Shown here in pieces: positions 42,366-52,776 of a stretch of 64,000 bases of DNA. The DNA is from Promicromonospora sp. AC04. GTDB taxonomy: Bacteria; Actinomycetota; Actinomycetes; Actinomycetales; Cellulomonadaceae. The position numbers and the translations under genes are program-made. Under the pieces are notes generated by a model. It made no database searches, was not told the DNA's origin, and worked only from the letters and a program-made list of their open reading frames with translations. The stretch is from NCBI RefSeq assembly GCF_003058225.1, contig NZ_QBUG01000001.1, positions 434,001-498,000 of the forward strand. Reading direction: 5' to 3'. Position 1 is the first letter of the stretch. Every line of letters begins with the position of its first letter.

Positions 42366-43150
42366 GGGCGGGCTCCTTCGATCGGGGCGTGGATGAGGTA
42401 GCCGCGCTCGCGGTCGAAGCCGACGACGGTACCGGCCGCGAGGTACGGCCCCAGGCTCTCGCGCAGTCGCAGCCGCCAGTCGTGGGCCGCGGCGGGATCG
42501 GTGGCGCGCAGCCCTTCGATGTCGGCGGGTACGGGCACGACGGCGTCCGGGCCGACGGCGTCCGCCGCGCCCTCTCGACCGGGGGCGCACGCGGCGGCGA
42601 CCTCCGGCGCGCGCAGGTCCCAGCGGACCAGGACCCGGTCGCTGTCCTCGCCGCCGTTGATGGCGTCGGACACGCGCCCGTAGAAGTTCGGCAGGTACTC
42701 GGCGGGCCGGGCCGCGAGCTTGGTGATGTTGAAGTGCGCGTTGCGCGCTATCAGCGGGTCGTAGGTCCAGGCGATCTCGTCGAGGCCCAGCGCGAGCGCC
42801 CACGCGCGCTGATGCACCTTGAGCGCGAAGCCGACCCCGCGCCCGCCGGTCCCGGGCGTCACAGCCGCGACGTGGCTGTGCAGCGAGCGCTGCTGCGGTG
42901 CCGAATGGAACGCCACGCACGCGCCCACCAGGGTGCCGTCGCGGAACGCGCCGCCCACGTAGCTCCCCGTCTTGCTGAACGCGCGCAGCAGCTCGGTGGT
43001 GACCTCCGGCTTGCCCCAGACGTCCGTGAACAGGTCGCCGACGACGGCCAGCTCGTCCACCTCCGACACCTCCCGGACCGTCACCCCGGCCGCGCGGGCA
43101 GCGGCGTCGGCATCCCGGGCCGCCTGGACGACGACGTCGTCGCTCACCAT
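42362..43150 (-). CDS. GNAT-superfamily N-acyltransferase
   Basis: A 262-aa acyltransferase of the COG3375-like group. The acyl-CoA pyrophosphate loop region reads AAVTPGTGGRGVGFALKVHQRAWAL, followed by LDEIAWTYDPLIARNAHFNITKLAA, a block typical of this group. It is first in a two-gene operon with the racemase. In a known route for turning D- into L-amino acids, a GNAT N-succinyltransferase works with N-succinylamino acid racemase and a deacylase; that role is inferred here. Confidence 0.78.
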   Translation of the reverse strand: MVSDDVVVQAARDADAAARAAGVTVREVSEVDELAVVGDLFTDVWGKPEVTTELLRAFSKTGSYVGGAFRDGTLVGACVAFHSAPQQRSLHSHVAAVTPGTGGRGVGFALKVHQRAWALALGLDEIAWTYDPLIARNAHFNITKLAARPAEYLPNFYGRVSDAINGGEDSDRVLVRWDLRAPEVAAACAPGREGAADAVGPDAVVPVPADIEGLRATDPAAAHDWRLRLRESLGPYLAAGTVVGFDRERGYLIHAPIEGARP

Positions 43151-43337
43151 GCGGCCTCGCCCTCCACGTACAGATGAGGCCAGGTCGGGACGGTCTTCAG
43201 GAGTGCCATGTCGTCACGCTAGAGCACAAGGTCTCGGAAGCGGGAGCGCAGCGCTGGCGTACGCCCGCCGAAACACGAGGGGCCGCCGGGAAACAGGAAA
43301 GTTACAGCGGAAGAACTGGAGCGACATCTACGTCCAC

Positions 43338-43357
43338 TTAGGTTCATTTGAACCTAA
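43338..43357. promoter_or_regulatory. Perfect 20-bp palindrome upstream of urtA
   Basis: TTAGGTTCATTTGAACCTAA is a perfect dyad in an otherwise GC-rich region, ending 47 bases before the urtA start. This is the form of a repressor or activator operator for the urt-ure cluster. It does not match the GlnR or AmtR consensus as I know them, so the regulator is unknown. Confidence 0.65.
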
Positions 43358-43360
43358 CCG

Positions 43361-43381
43361 GTCGGCCCACACCGGGCCGAC
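43361..43381 (+). promoter_or_regulatory. Hairpin in the urtA 5' region
   Basis: GTCGGCCC (43361-43368) pairs perfectly with GGGCCGAC (43374-43381) around a five-base loop. It lies between the palindromic operator and the urtA ribosome site and may be a leader stem or second operator. Confidence 0.4.
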
Positions 43382-43404
43382 GGCCACGAAACGGAGCATC
43401 CCCC

Positions 43405-44673
43405 ATGCGTCTACGGTCCACGTCGCGCAACGGCGCGACGCGTCTGAGCACCGTCTCACTCGCCGCCCTCTGCGTCTTCGCCCTGAGCGCCTGCGGAGCG
43501 CGGGTCGACGCCGGGGGTGCCCCGTCGGCCTCGGCCGAGAGCTGCGTCGACACGTCGGGTGACACGGTCAAGATCGGCTTCCTCAACTCGCTCTCGGGCA
43601 CGATGGCGATCTCCGAGCAGACCGTCCACGACGCCCTCGAGCTCGCCGCCGAGGAGATCAACGCCGACGGCGGAGTGCTCGGCAAGCAGCTCGAGATCGT
43701 CTCGGAGGACGGCCAGTCCGAGCCCACCGTCTTCGCCGAGAAGGCCGGCAAGCTCATCACCAGCGACTGCGTCGCCGCCGTGTTCGGCGGCTGGACGTCG
43801 GCCTCGCGCAAGGCGATGCTGCCGGTGTTCGAGGCGCAGGACTCCCTGCTGTTCTACCCGGTGCAGTACGAGGGCCTGGAGTCCTCGCCGAACATCTTCT
43901 ACACCGGCGCCACGACCAACCAGCAGATCGTGCCCGCCCTCGACTACCTCGTCGAGCAGGGCACCAAGTCCCTGTTCCTGGTCGGCTCGGACTACGTCTT
44001 CCCGCGCACGGCGAACAAGATCATCAACGCCTACGCCGAGGCCCACGACATCGAGATCGTCGGCGAGGAATACGCGCCGCTCGGCCACACCGACTTCTCC
44101 ACGATCGTCAACAAGGTGAAGTCCGCCGACGCCGACGCCGTGTTCAACACGCTCAACGGCGACTCCAACGTGGCGTTCTTCAAGGAGTACAACAACGCCG
44201 GGATGTCCGCCGACGACATGCCCGTCGTCTCGGTGTCGATCGCCGAGGAGGAGGTCGGCGGCATCGGCGTCGAGAACATCGAGGGCCAGCTCACCGCCTG
44301 GAACTACTACCAGACCGTCGACAGCCCCGAGAACACGGCGTTCGTCGAGGCCTTCAAGGCCGAGTACGGCGAGGACCGGCCCACCTCCGACCCGATGGAG
44401 GCCGCCTACACCTCGCTCTACCTCTGGAAGGAGATGGTCGAGAAGGCCGGCTCGTTCGCCGTCGACGACGTCACCGCCGCGGCCGACGGAGCCACCTACG
44501 ACGCGCCCGAGGGCAAGGTCGTGGTGAACGGCGACAACCACCACATCGCCAAGACCGCCCTCATCGGAAAGATCGGCGCGGACGGCCTGATCCACACCGA
44601 GTGGAGCTCCGAGGAGCCCATCGAGCCCGACCCGTACCTCGAGGGCTACGACTGGGCCGACGGCCTGTCCTGA
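43405..44673 (+). CDS. urtA: Urea ABC transporter substrate-binding lipoprotein UrtA
   Basis: A 422-aa urea-binding protein. The lipoprotein signal has its cysteine in [13 protein letters not shown]. Family landmarks are [63 protein letters not shown] and [14 protein letters not shown], which are characteristic of UrtA rather than generic LivK. Start ATG 43405 has GGAG eight bases upstream. It is the first gene of the urea import and urease cluster. Confidence 0.93.
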   Translation: MRLRSTSRNGATRLSTVSLAALCVFALSACGARVDAGGAPSASAESCVDTSGDTVKIGFLNSLSGTMAISEQTVHDALELAAEEINADGGVLGKQLEIVSEDGQSEPTVFAEKAGKLITSDCVAAVFGGWTSASRKAMLPVFEAQDSLLFYPVQYEGLESSPNIFYTGATTNQQIVPALDYLVEQGTKSLFLVGSDYVFPRTANKIINAYAEAHDIEIVGEEYAPLGHTDFSTIVNKVKSADADAVFNTLNGDSNVAFFKEYNNAGMSADDMPVVSVSIAEEEVGGIGVENIEGQLTAWNYYQTVDSPENTAFVEAFKAEYGEDRPTSDPMEAAYTSLYLWKEMVEKAGSFAVDDVTAAADGATYDAPEGKVVVNGDNHHIAKTALIGKIGADGLIHTEWSSEEPIEPDPYLEGYDWADGLS

Positions 44674-44701
44674 CCAGGGCCCGAGACGAAACGGACCCTC
44701 G

Positions 44702-45583
44702 ATGGACATCATCGCCCAGCTCTTCGCCGGACTCAGCCTCGGCTCCGTCCTCCTGCTCGCCGCCCTGGGCCTCTCCCTGACCTTCGGCCAGATGGGTGTC
44801 ATCAACATGGCCCACGGCGAGTTCATGATGGCGGGCGCCTACACGGCGTTCGTCGTCCAGGGAGTCGTCGGCGACGCCGGCGTGAGCCTTCTGGTCGCGC
44901 TCCCGCTCGGCTTCGTCGTCGGCGGCCTGCTCGGCCTGCTCTTGGAGGCGACGCTGATCCACCGGATGTACCGGCGGCCGCTGGACACGCTGCTCGTCAC
45001 CTGGGGTGTCGCGCTCGTGCTCCAGCAGGTCGCGCGGGACGTGTTCGGCGCGCCCAACGTGGACGTCAGCGCCCCGGCGTGGCTGTCGGGCGCCGTCGAG
45101 ATCGGCGGGCTCGCGCTGCCCAGGACCCGCCTGTTCATCCTGGCGCTCGCCGCCGTGTGCGTGGTCGCCCTGGCACTGGCCCTGCGGGCCACGCCGCTCG
45201 GCCGGCGGATCCGCGCCGTCGTGCAGAACCGCGACCTGGCCGAGGCGTCCGGCATCTCGTCGCGCGCCACCGACCGGGTCACGTTCTTCATCGGCTCCGG
45301 GCTCGCCGGTATCGCGGGCGTCGCGCTCACGCTGCTCGGCTCGGTCGGGCCGACGCTCGGGACCAACTACATAGTCGACGCGTTCCTGGTCGTCGTGGCC
45401 GGCGGCATCGGCCAGATCAAGGGCACCGTGATCGCAGCGATGGCGCTCGGCCTGATGCAGGCGTTCTTCGAGTACTCGACGACGGCCTCGGTCGCCAAGG
45501 TGCTCGTGTTCGTCGCGATCGTCGCCTTCCTCCAGCTACGACCCCAGGGGCTGGTCTCGGTCCGGACGAGGAGCCTCGCATGA
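44702..45583 (+). CDS. urtB: Urea ABC transporter permease UrtB
   Basis: A 293-aa LivH-type permease. LSLTFGQMGVINMAHGEFMMAGAYTAF near residue 25 is the UrtB hallmark, and VQNRDLAEASGISSRATDR is the coupling loop. GGIGQIKGTVIAAMALG and LQLRPQGL close the protein. About eight membrane helices are present. Its stop overlaps the urtC start by four bases (ATGA). Confidence 0.93.
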   Translation: MDIIAQLFAGLSLGSVLLLAALGLSLTFGQMGVINMAHGEFMMAGAYTAFVVQGVVGDAGVSLLVALPLGFVVGGLLGLLLEATLIHRMYRRPLDTLLVTWGVALVLQQVARDVFGAPNVDVSAPAWLSGAVEIGGLALPRTRLFILALAAVCVVALALALRATPLGRRIRAVVQNRDLAEASGISSRATDRVTFFIGSGLAGIAGVALTLLGSVGPTLGTNYIVDAFLVVVAGGIGQIKGTVIAAMALGLMQAFFEYSTTASVAKVLVFVAIVAFLQLRPQGLVSVRTRSLA

Positions 45584-46716
45584 CCGTCCTCACCGCCCTG
45601 CTGCGACCCGGCCGCGCCCGGACCCTCGCGGCGTTCGCCCTCGCAGCCGCCCTCCTGCTCCTGGCACCCGCCGTGCTCAGCCCGTTCCGCCTCGACCTGC
45701 TCGCCAAGTTCCTCTGCCTCGCCATGGTCGCGGTAGGGATCGGCCTGGCGTGGGGCCGCGGCGGGCTGCTCACCCTGGGCCAGGGGGTCTACTTCGGCCT
45801 CGGCGCCTACCTGATGGCCATGCATCTCAAGCTGGCCGACGCCGGCCCGGGCGGCGTCCCCGACTTCATGCTCCTGTACGGCACGGGGCAGGTGCCGGGC
45901 TGGTGGGAGCCGCTGCGGTCACCGGTCTCGGCGATCCTGCTGGTCCTGCTCGTCCCGGCGGCCCTCGCCGCGCTGCTCGGCTGGGCCGTGTTCACCCGCC
46001 GGGTGCGGGGCGCTTACTTCGCGATCCTGTCCCAGGCGCTTGCGGCGGCATTCGCGATCCTGCTCATCGGGCAGCAGCAGACCACCGGCGGGACCAACGG
46101 GCTCAACGGGTTCCGCGCGTTCTTCGGCTACGACCTGGCCGACCCGGTCAACAAGCAGATGCTCTACCTGATCGCGGCCGGCGTCCTGCTCGTGATGGTG
46201 GCCGTGGTGCGCTGGCTGACCGTCTCCCGGTTCGGCGAGCTGCTGGTGGCCGTGCGCGACCAGGAGGACCGCGTGCGGTTCCTCGGTTACGACCCCGCCC
46301 TGGTGAAGGTGGTCGCGTACGTGGTCGCGGCGGTGATGGCCGCGGTCGGCGGCGCGCTGTTCGTCCCGATCGCGGGGATCATCTCGCCGGCCGACGTCGG
46401 CGTGGTGCCGTCCATCGGCTTCCTCATCGGGGTGGCGATCGGCGGGCGCGCGACCCTGCTCGGCCCGGTGCTCGGTTCGATAGCGGTCAGCTGGGCGCAG
46501 ACCTCGATCTCCGAGCAGTTCCCGTCGGGCTGGATCTACTTCCAGGGCGCGCTGTTCATCCTCGTCATCGCGTTCCTGCCCGGCGGTCTCGCGTCGGTCG
46601 CCGGGAAGCTGCGCCGTCGTCGTGCCGCCGCGCCTCCTGGGGAGGCGGCGCCTGGCGACGCGGCGCCCGATGCGGGGCCCGGCCCCGAACTGGTTCCGGA
46701 GAGGAGCCCGGCATGA
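45580..46716 (+). CDS. urtC: Urea ABC transporter permease UrtC
   Basis: A 378-aa LivM-type permease. It has WGRGGLLTLGQGVYFGLGAYLMAMHL, the long loop typical of UrtC (DFMLLYGTGQVPGWWEP), and the coupling segment AVRDQEDRVRFLGYDP. FQGALFILVIAFLPGGLAS is near the end, followed by an Ala/Pro-rich tail. The start ATG overlaps the urtB stop and the stop overlaps the urtD start (ATGA). Confidence 0.93.
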   Translation: MTVLTALLRPGRARTLAAFALAAALLLLAPAVLSPFRLDLLAKFLCLAMVAVGIGLAWGRGGLLTLGQGVYFGLGAYLMAMHLKLADAGPGGVPDFMLLYGTGQVPGWWEPLRSPVSAILLVLLVPAALAALLGWAVFTRRVRGAYFAILSQALAAAFAILLIGQQQTTGGTNGLNGFRAFFGYDLADPVNKQMLYLIAAGVLLVMVAVVRWLTVSRFGELLVAVRDQEDRVRFLGYDPALVKVVAYVVAAVMAAVGGALFVPIAGIISPADVGVVPSIGFLIGVAIGGRATLLGPVLGSIAVSWAQTSISEQFPSGWIYFQGALFILVIAFLPGGLASVAGKLRRRRAAAPPGEAAPGDAAPDAGPGPELVPERSPA

Positions 46717-47567
46717 GTGACACGCCAGCAACGGCGCAGCCGCCGGAGACCGAGATCGACCTGGCCGCGGCCGAGGCGCTGCTCGGGACCGACACCTCCC
46801 GTTTTCGGCACGACTACCTGGAGGTGCGCGGGCTCCGCGTCGAGTTCGACGGCTTCGTCGCGGTGCGCGACGTCGACCTCACGGTCACGCAGGGCGACCT
46901 GCGGTTCCTGATCGGCCCGAACGGCGCGGGCAAGACGACGCTCATCGACGCGGTGACCGGGCTGGTCCGGGCGACGGGGTCGGTCGCCTTCGGGCGGACG
47001 GAGCTGCTCGGGCGCAGCACGCACCGCATCGCCCGCGCCGGCGTCGGGCGCACGTTCCAGACGGCGAGCGTGTTCGAGGAGCTGACCGTGCTGCAGAACC
47101 TCGACATCGCCGCGGGCGCGCGGCGTAGGCCCCTGACGCTGCTGCGCCGCCGTCGGGGGACGCCGGAGGCGGTCGAGCACGCGCTGGAGACCGTGGGGCT
47201 GACGGCGCTGCGCGACGTGCCGGCCGGGGTGCTCGCGCACGGCCAGAAGCAGTGGCTGGAGATCGGGATGCTGCTCGTCCAGGACGCCCACCTGCTGCTG
47301 CTGGACGAGCCGGTGGCCGGGATGACCCACGCCGAGCGCGAGGAGACCGGGCAGCTGCTGCGCCGGATCGGGTCGCAGCGGGTGGTGGTCGTCGTCGAGC
47401 ACGACATGGAGTTCCTGCGCTCCTTCGCCGACTCCGTGACGGTGATGCACCAGGGGCGCGTGCTGGCCGAGGGCACGGTGAACGAGGTGCAGAACGACCC
47501 CGCCGTCGTCGAGGTCTACCTCGGCGCGCCGGCCGGGCCCGCCACTACAGAAGGAGACCTCCCGTGA
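46713..47567 (+). CDS. urtD: Urea ABC transporter ATP-binding protein UrtD
   Basis: A 284-aa ATPase of the LivG type: Walker A GPNGAGKT, Q-loop region GRTFQTASVFEELTVLQNL, signature LAHGQKQWLEIGMLL (AHGQ is the UrtD form), and Walker B LLLLDEPVAGMTHAE. The switch histidine is in VVEHDMEFLR. An N-terminal extension of about 35 residues precedes the domain. It is coupled to urtC by an ATGA overlap. Confidence 0.93.
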   Translation: MSDTPATAQPPETEIDLAAAEALLGTDTSRFRHDYLEVRGLRVEFDGFVAVRDVDLTVTQGDLRFLIGPNGAGKTTLIDAVTGLVRATGSVAFGRTELLGRSTHRIARAGVGRTFQTASVFEELTVLQNLDIAAGARRRPLTLLRRRRGTPEAVEHALETVGLTALRDVPAGVLAHGQKQWLEIGMLLVQDAHLLLLDEPVAGMTHAEREETGQLLRRIGSQRVVVVVEHDMEFLRSFADSVTVMHQGRVLAEGTVNEVQNDPAVVEVYLGAPAGPATTEGDLP

Positions 47568-48265
47568 TGCTGGAGCTGAGCGGCGTGACCACGGGCTACG
47601 GGCGGACGACGGTGGTGCACGGCGTCGACCTGGCAGTCCCCGACGGGGCGCTGACCGCCGTCCTGGGCCACAACGGCGCGGGCAAGACGACCCTGCTGCG
47701 GGCCGTGCTCGGCCTGCTGCCCCTGCGCGCCGGGTCGGTGCGGCTCGCCGGCGAGGACGTCACGGCGCTCGCGCCCCACAAACGGGTGCGGCGCGGCATC
47801 GCCTACGTGCCGCAGGGCCAGCAGTCGTTCGGGCAGCTCAGCGCGCGGGAGAACCTGCAGGTGGTCGCCGACGCGCACGGGCGCACGGGCCGACGTCGGA
47901 CGGACGAGGCGCTCGACCTCTTCCCCGCGCTGCGCGACCTGCTCGGACGCCAGGCCGGGCTGCTGTCCGGCGGGCAGCGCCAGCAGCTCGCGATCGCGCG
48001 GGCGCTGGTCACGGGGCCGCGCCTGCTCGTCCTCGACGAGCCGGTCGAGGGCATCCAGCCCAACGTCGTCACCGAGATCTACGACGCGATCTCGGCGCTC
48101 ACCGCCGCAGAAAGCCTGTCCGTGCTGCTGGTCGAGCAGCACATCGGCTACGCCGTGGAGCACGCCGCCGAGTTCGCCGTGCTCACCTCCGGCCGCATCG
48201 CCCACCGGGGGCAGGGCGGCGGGGCGGACGCCGCCGCGGACGCCCGCAAGGCGCTGACCCTATGA
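47567..48265 (+). CDS. urtE: Urea ABC transporter ATP-binding protein UrtE
   Basis: A 232-aa LivF-type ATPase with Walker A GHNGAGKT, the UrtE-typical [18 protein letters not shown], signature [15 protein letters not shown], Walker [17 protein letters not shown], and VEQHIGYA. The ribosome site AAGGAG is at 47551. Translation can begin at GTG 47564 or ATG 47567; the ATG shares one base with the urtD stop. It completes the importer. Confidence 0.93.
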   Translation: MLELSGVTTGYGRTTVVHGVDLAVPDGALTAVLGHNGAGKTTLLRAVLGLLPLRAGSVRLAGEDVTALAPHKRVRRGIAYVPQGQQSFGQLSARENLQVVADAHGRTGRRRTDEALDLFPALRDLLGRQAGLLSGGQRQQLAIARALVTGPRLLVLDEPVEGIQPNVVTEIYDAISALTAAESLSVLLVEQHIGYAVEHAAEFAVLTSGRIAHRGQGGGADAAADARKALTL

Positions 48266-48283
48266 CCGCCCAAACCGCCGCCT

Positions 48284-48352
48284 CTTGGTTGTGGGCGCGA
48301 CGGTTGCGACTATCCGTCCGTTTTGGGCGCAACGATCGCGCCCACAACCAAG
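48284..48352. repeat. Long inverted repeat between urtE and ureA
   Basis: The 25-base arms (48284-48308 and 48328-48352) pair with two mismatches around a 19-base loop. A competing pairing GCCCAAA/TTTGGGC is also possible. It lies within the 106-base gap of co-directional genes and ends 19 bases before the ureA start, where it could uncouple or attenuate expression. Confidence 0.75.
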
Positions 48353-48371
48353 CCTTGGAGGGGGTGGGGGT

Positions 48372-48674
48372 GTGCGGTTGACGCCTGGTGATGTCGAGAA
48401 GCTGCTGCTGGCCACCGCCGGGATGGTCGCGCGCGACCGCCTGGCGCGCGGCGTGCGGCTCAACTACCCGGAGTCGGTGGCGCTCCTGTCCTGCTGGGTC
48501 ATCGAGCGGGCCCGCGAGGGCGCCGACGTCGCGACGCTCATGGACACCGGCCGCGAGGTCCTCGTCCGCGAGCAGGTGATGGACGGCGTCGCGGAGATGC
48601 TCGTGGACGTCCAGGTCGAGGCCACGTTCCCCGACGGTCGCAAGCTCGTCACCCTGCACCACCCGGTCCAGTAG
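48372..48674 (+). CDS. ureA: Urease subunit gamma
   Basis: A 100-aa small structural subunit of nickel urease. It matches UreA closely: [48 protein letters not shown] and a C-terminal [20 protein letters not shown]. The start is GTG 48372; a purine-rich stretch (GGAGGGGGTGGGGG) immediately upstream serves as ribosome site. It begins the urease structural genes. Confidence 0.95.
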   Translation: MRLTPGDVEKLLLATAGMVARDRLARGVRLNYPESVALLSCWVIERAREGADVATLMDTGREVLVREQVMDGVAEMLVDVQVEATFPDGRKLVTLHHPVQ

Positions 48675-48683
48675 GAGGTCCAC

Positions 48684-49052
48684 ATGTCAGCCCACACGTC
48701 CACCGGGCCGGGTGCGATCCGCGTAGCCCCGGGCCGCATCGAGATCAACGCCGACCGCGCGCCGCACGAGCGCCTGCGCCTCGTCGTCCTGAACACCGGC
48801 GACCGGCCCGTCCAGATCGGCTCCCACCTGCACCTGCCCGACGCCAACGGCGCGCTGGAGTTCGACCGCGAGGCTGCGCACGGGTTCCGGCTCGACGTGC
48901 CCTCCGGCACCTCCCAGCGGTTCGAGCCCGGCGCGAGCCGCCAGGTCGACGCCGTGACGATCCGCGGGGCGCGTCGCGTGCCCGGGCTCCAGCGCGGCAA
49001 GACCGACGGCGGCGCACTGGGCCCGGTCGCGAACGAGCAGGAGGAACGCTGA
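48684..49052 (+). CDS. ureB: Urease subunit beta
   Basis: A 122-aa structural subunit: [33 protein letters not shown] (in place of the usual VGSHYHF), [14 protein letters not shown] and [10 protein letters not shown]-type ending. It starts nine bases after ureA. Its final 29 bases, with stop codon and the following ATGG, are duplicated 158 bases downstream, just ahead of ureC. Confidence 0.94.
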   Translation: MSAHTSTGPGAIRVAPGRIEINADRAPHERLRLVVLNTGDRPVQIGSHLHLPDANGALEFDREAAHGFRLDVPSGTSQRFEPGASRQVDAVTIRGARRVPGLQRGKTDGGALGPVANEQEER

Positions 49053-49209
49053 TGGCCGACTGCAGACCTGGACGCGGCCCTGGATGCCGACTGCAGACCT
49101 GGTTGCGGCTGGTGGGCCGCAAACCGCGACCGAGTCTGCAGTCGTCGGCCGAGCGTGGGCAAAGTCTGCAGTCGGCCAGGGCTGTCGCGAACGAGCAGGG
49201 AGAACGCTG

Positions 49210-49213
<4 letters not shown>
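49027..49213 (+). repeat. Hairpin insertion between ureB and ureC with a duplicated flank
   Basis: A 29-base direct repeat (49027-49055 and 49185-49213, two mismatches) flanks two nested inverted repeats: an outer pair at 49054-49069 / 49163-49177 and an inner pair at 49086-49108 / 49124-49150. All four arms contain GACTGCAGAC or its complement. The pattern suggests an insertion with target duplication at the old ureB-ureC junction. Confidence 0.75.
49052..49210 (+). CDS. Possible 52-codon linker frame between ureB and ureC
   Basis: An ATG that overlaps the ureB stop (TGATG) opens a 52-codon frame through the inserted hairpin. It ends in a TGA that itself overlaps the ureC ATG (TGATG). The upstream ribosome site is the original ureC site (GCAGGAGGAACG). 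The predicted peptide is basic ([19 protein letters not shown]...) and ends NEQGER, a copy of the ureB C-terminus. It may serve only to keep ureB and ureC translation coupled; a functional peptide is doubtful. Confidence 0.3.
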
Positions 49214-50910
<1,697 letters not shown>

Positions 50911-50925
50911 TGAACGTTCAGGGTC

Positions 50926-51046
50926 GCCGAACCGCAACGACATGCCGACGTGCGGCGTGGCACCGGCGTGTCGTTGCGGTTCGGCCAGACGGCGCACTAT
51001 CAACTTGCGGTTCGGTGGGTGGGATCGTCACCAACTTGCGGTTCGG
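50926..51046. repeat. Inverted repeat and 31-bp-periodic direct repeats between ureC and ureF
   Basis: 17-bp arms at 50926-50942 and 50969-50985 form a perfect hairpin. The core TTGCGGTTCGG of the right arm recurs at 50974, 51005 and 51036, exactly 31 bp apart each time, and inverted at 50928. The 181-base gap is long for an otherwise tight operon. It could be a protein-binding array or the remains of a duplicated hairpin. Confidence 0.7.
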
Positions 51047-51091
51047 CCACACCACGCCCCGGCCTTCCGGCGCTGGACCTCGAGGTGGCGC

Positions 51092-51862
51092 GTGACCTCA
51101 GCCCACGCGCTCTCGGTGGCGATGCTGCTCGCGGACGCGCGCCTGCCCAGCGGCGGGCACGCGCACTCGGCGAGCCTCGAGCCCGCGCTGCTGGGCGGCA
51201 TGCCCACCAGCGAGGTGCCCGCCTGGCTGTTCGGGCGGGCGACCACGGTGAGCCTCGTGGAGGCCGGCACCGCCGTCGTGACGGCGCGGCTGCTCGCCGG
51301 GACCGCCGTCGGGGAGCCGCGCGGGACGCCCGGCGGGACCGCCGTCGGGGAGCCGCGCGGGGTGCCCGACGGCGTCCGGCCCGCCGGCGCCTTCGACCTC
51401 GCCGACGTCGTCCGCGCCTGGGCGGCACGGACGCCCGCGCCCGCGCTGCGCGACGCCGCCCGCCTGCTCGGGCGCGGGTACCTGCGGCTCGCGCGCACGC
51501 TGTGGGCGGATGCGCCCGCCGTGCGGGCGCTGGTCGCGCACGACGCGGCCCACGGGCCACTCCCCCGAGCGGTTGTGCTGGGCGCTGTCGCCGCGGCGAC
51601 GGGCCTGCCCGCCGCCGACACCGTGCGCCTCACCGTCTACGACGACGCCCAGACGGCGGCGTCCGCCCTGCTCAAGCTCGAACCGCTCGACCCGGTCACG
51701 CCCGCGCGCTGGGTCCTCGAAGCCTGCGCCGCGGCGGAGCAGCACGTGCTGCGCGTCGCGGCGTGCACCACTCCGGAGGACATCCCGGCCTCCGGTTCCC
51801 CGCAGACCGAGGGCTGGGCACAGGCCCACGCCCTCCTGAGCCAAAGGTTGTTCCGTGCCTGA
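51092..51862 (+). CDS. ureF: Urease accessory protein UreF
   Basis: A 256-aa maturation factor that, with UreG and UreD(H), delivers nickel to apo-urease. The N-terminal [28 protein letters not shown] is the UreF signature, with helical segments and the C-terminal [16 protein letters not shown] tandem 13-residue duplication ([13 protein letters not shown], then [13 protein letters not shown]) is inserted near residues 70-95. The start is GTG 51092, six bases after GAGG. UreF sequences diverge strongly, but position and signature agree. Confidence 0.85.
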   Translation: MTSAHALSVAMLLADARLPSGGHAHSASLEPALLGGMPTSEVPAWLFGRATTVSLVEAGTAVVTARLLAGTAVGEPRGTPGGTAVGEPRGVPDGVRPAGAFDLADVVRAWAARTPAPALRDAARLLGRGYLRLARTLWADAPAVRALVAHDAAHGPLPRAVVLGAVAAATGLPAADTVRLTVYDDAQTAASALLKLEPLDPVTPARWVLEACAAAEQHVLRVAACTTPEDIPASGSPQTEGWAQAHALLSQRLFRA

Positions 51863-52769
51863 TTCCGCCGTTGATCCCGTGTCCGCTCCCGCTCCCGCTC
51901 ATATTCGTGCGCTTGCTCCCGCTCCCGTTCCTGCGCCAGCTCCTGCACCTGCACCTGCACCTGCACCTGCGCCAGCTCATGCACCTGCACCTGCACCTGC
52001 ACCTGACCTTGTGCTCGACGACGGCCGTGCCCCCGCCGCGCGCGCCCTCCGCCTGGGAGTCGCCGGGCCCGTCGGCGTGGGCAAGTCCTCCCTGATCGCA
52101 ACGGTCTGCCGGGCCCTCGGCGCCGAGCTGCGTATCGGCGTAATCACCAATGACATCTACACCGACGAGGACGCGCGGTTCCTGCGCTCGGCGGGCGTGC
52201 TCGAGCCCGAGCGCATCCGCGCGGTGGAGACCGGCGCCTGCCCGCACACCGCGATCCGCGACGACGTCACGGCGAACCTGCTGGCCACCGAGGACCTGGA
52301 GCGCGACTTCGACCCGCTGGACCTCGTGATCATCGAGTCGGGCGGGGACAACCTCACGGCCACCTTCTCCCCCGCGCTCGTCGACGCCCAGATCTTCGTG
52401 CTCGACGTCGCAGGCGGCGGCGACGTCGCCCGCAAGGGCGGTCCCGGGATCGGCCGCGCCGACCTGCTCGTGGTGAACAAGACCGACCTCGCGCCGCACG
52501 TGGGCGTAGACGTCGACCGGATGGTCGCCGATGCATCCGCGGCGCGCGAGAACCGCGCCGTCGTGGCGCTCTCCCGCAGCGACGACGCCTCGGTCGCCGA
52601 GCTGCGCGCCTGGGTGCTCGGCGTGCTGGCCAGCTTCCGCGCGGGCGCGCACGTCGCCCAGGACCCGGGCCCCATGGCGCCGCACTTCCACGCGGACGAG
52701 GACGGCGGAGGCTACGTGCACAGCCACGACGACGGGGACCACTCGCACGACCACTCCCACGCCCACTGA
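51855..52769 (+). CDS. ureG: Urease accessory GTPase UreG with Pro/Ala-repeat N-terminus and His-rich C-terminus
   Basis: A 304-aa SIMIBI GTPase that powers nickel insertion. P-loop [10 protein letters not shown] is at residues 71-80, [14 protein letters not shown] and [14 protein letters not shown] follow (the CPH nickel site), then [17 protein letters not shown] and the NKTDLA guanine motif. Residues about 11-50 are an almost pure AP repeat encoded by short DNA repeats. The C-terminal 25 residues carry many His/Asp ([10 protein letters not shown]), probably nickel storage. Normal UreG is about 205-230 aa, so both ends are additions. GTG 51855 overlaps ureF by eight bases. Confidence 0.93.
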   Translation: MPDSAVDPVSAPAPAHIRALAPAPVPAPAPAPAPAPAPAPAHAPAPAPAPDLVLDDGRAPAARALRLGVAGPVGVGKSSLIATVCRALGAELRIGVITNDIYTDEDARFLRSAGVLEPERIRAVETGACPHTAIRDDVTANLLATEDLERDFDPLDLVIIESGGDNLTATFSPALVDAQIFVLDVAGGGDVARKGGPGIGRADLLVVNKTDLAPHVGVDVDRMVADASAARENRAVVALSRSDDASVAELRAWVLGVLASFRAGAHVAQDPGPMAPHFHADEDGGGYVHSHDDGDHSHDHSHAH

Positions 52770-52776
52770 CCAGCAG

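Noticed and set aside
50974-51046. CRISPR-like array (three regularly spaced repeats)
   Set aside because: The repeated core is only 11 bp, there are three copies, the intervening DNA is itself partly similar, and no cas gene is present.
51877-52005. Sequencing artefact or separate satellite in the AP-repeat DNA at the ureG start
   Set aside because: The repeat is in frame with ureG and similar in-frame repeats occur in several neighbouring genes, so it is treated as part of the protein, although its exact length needs long reads.
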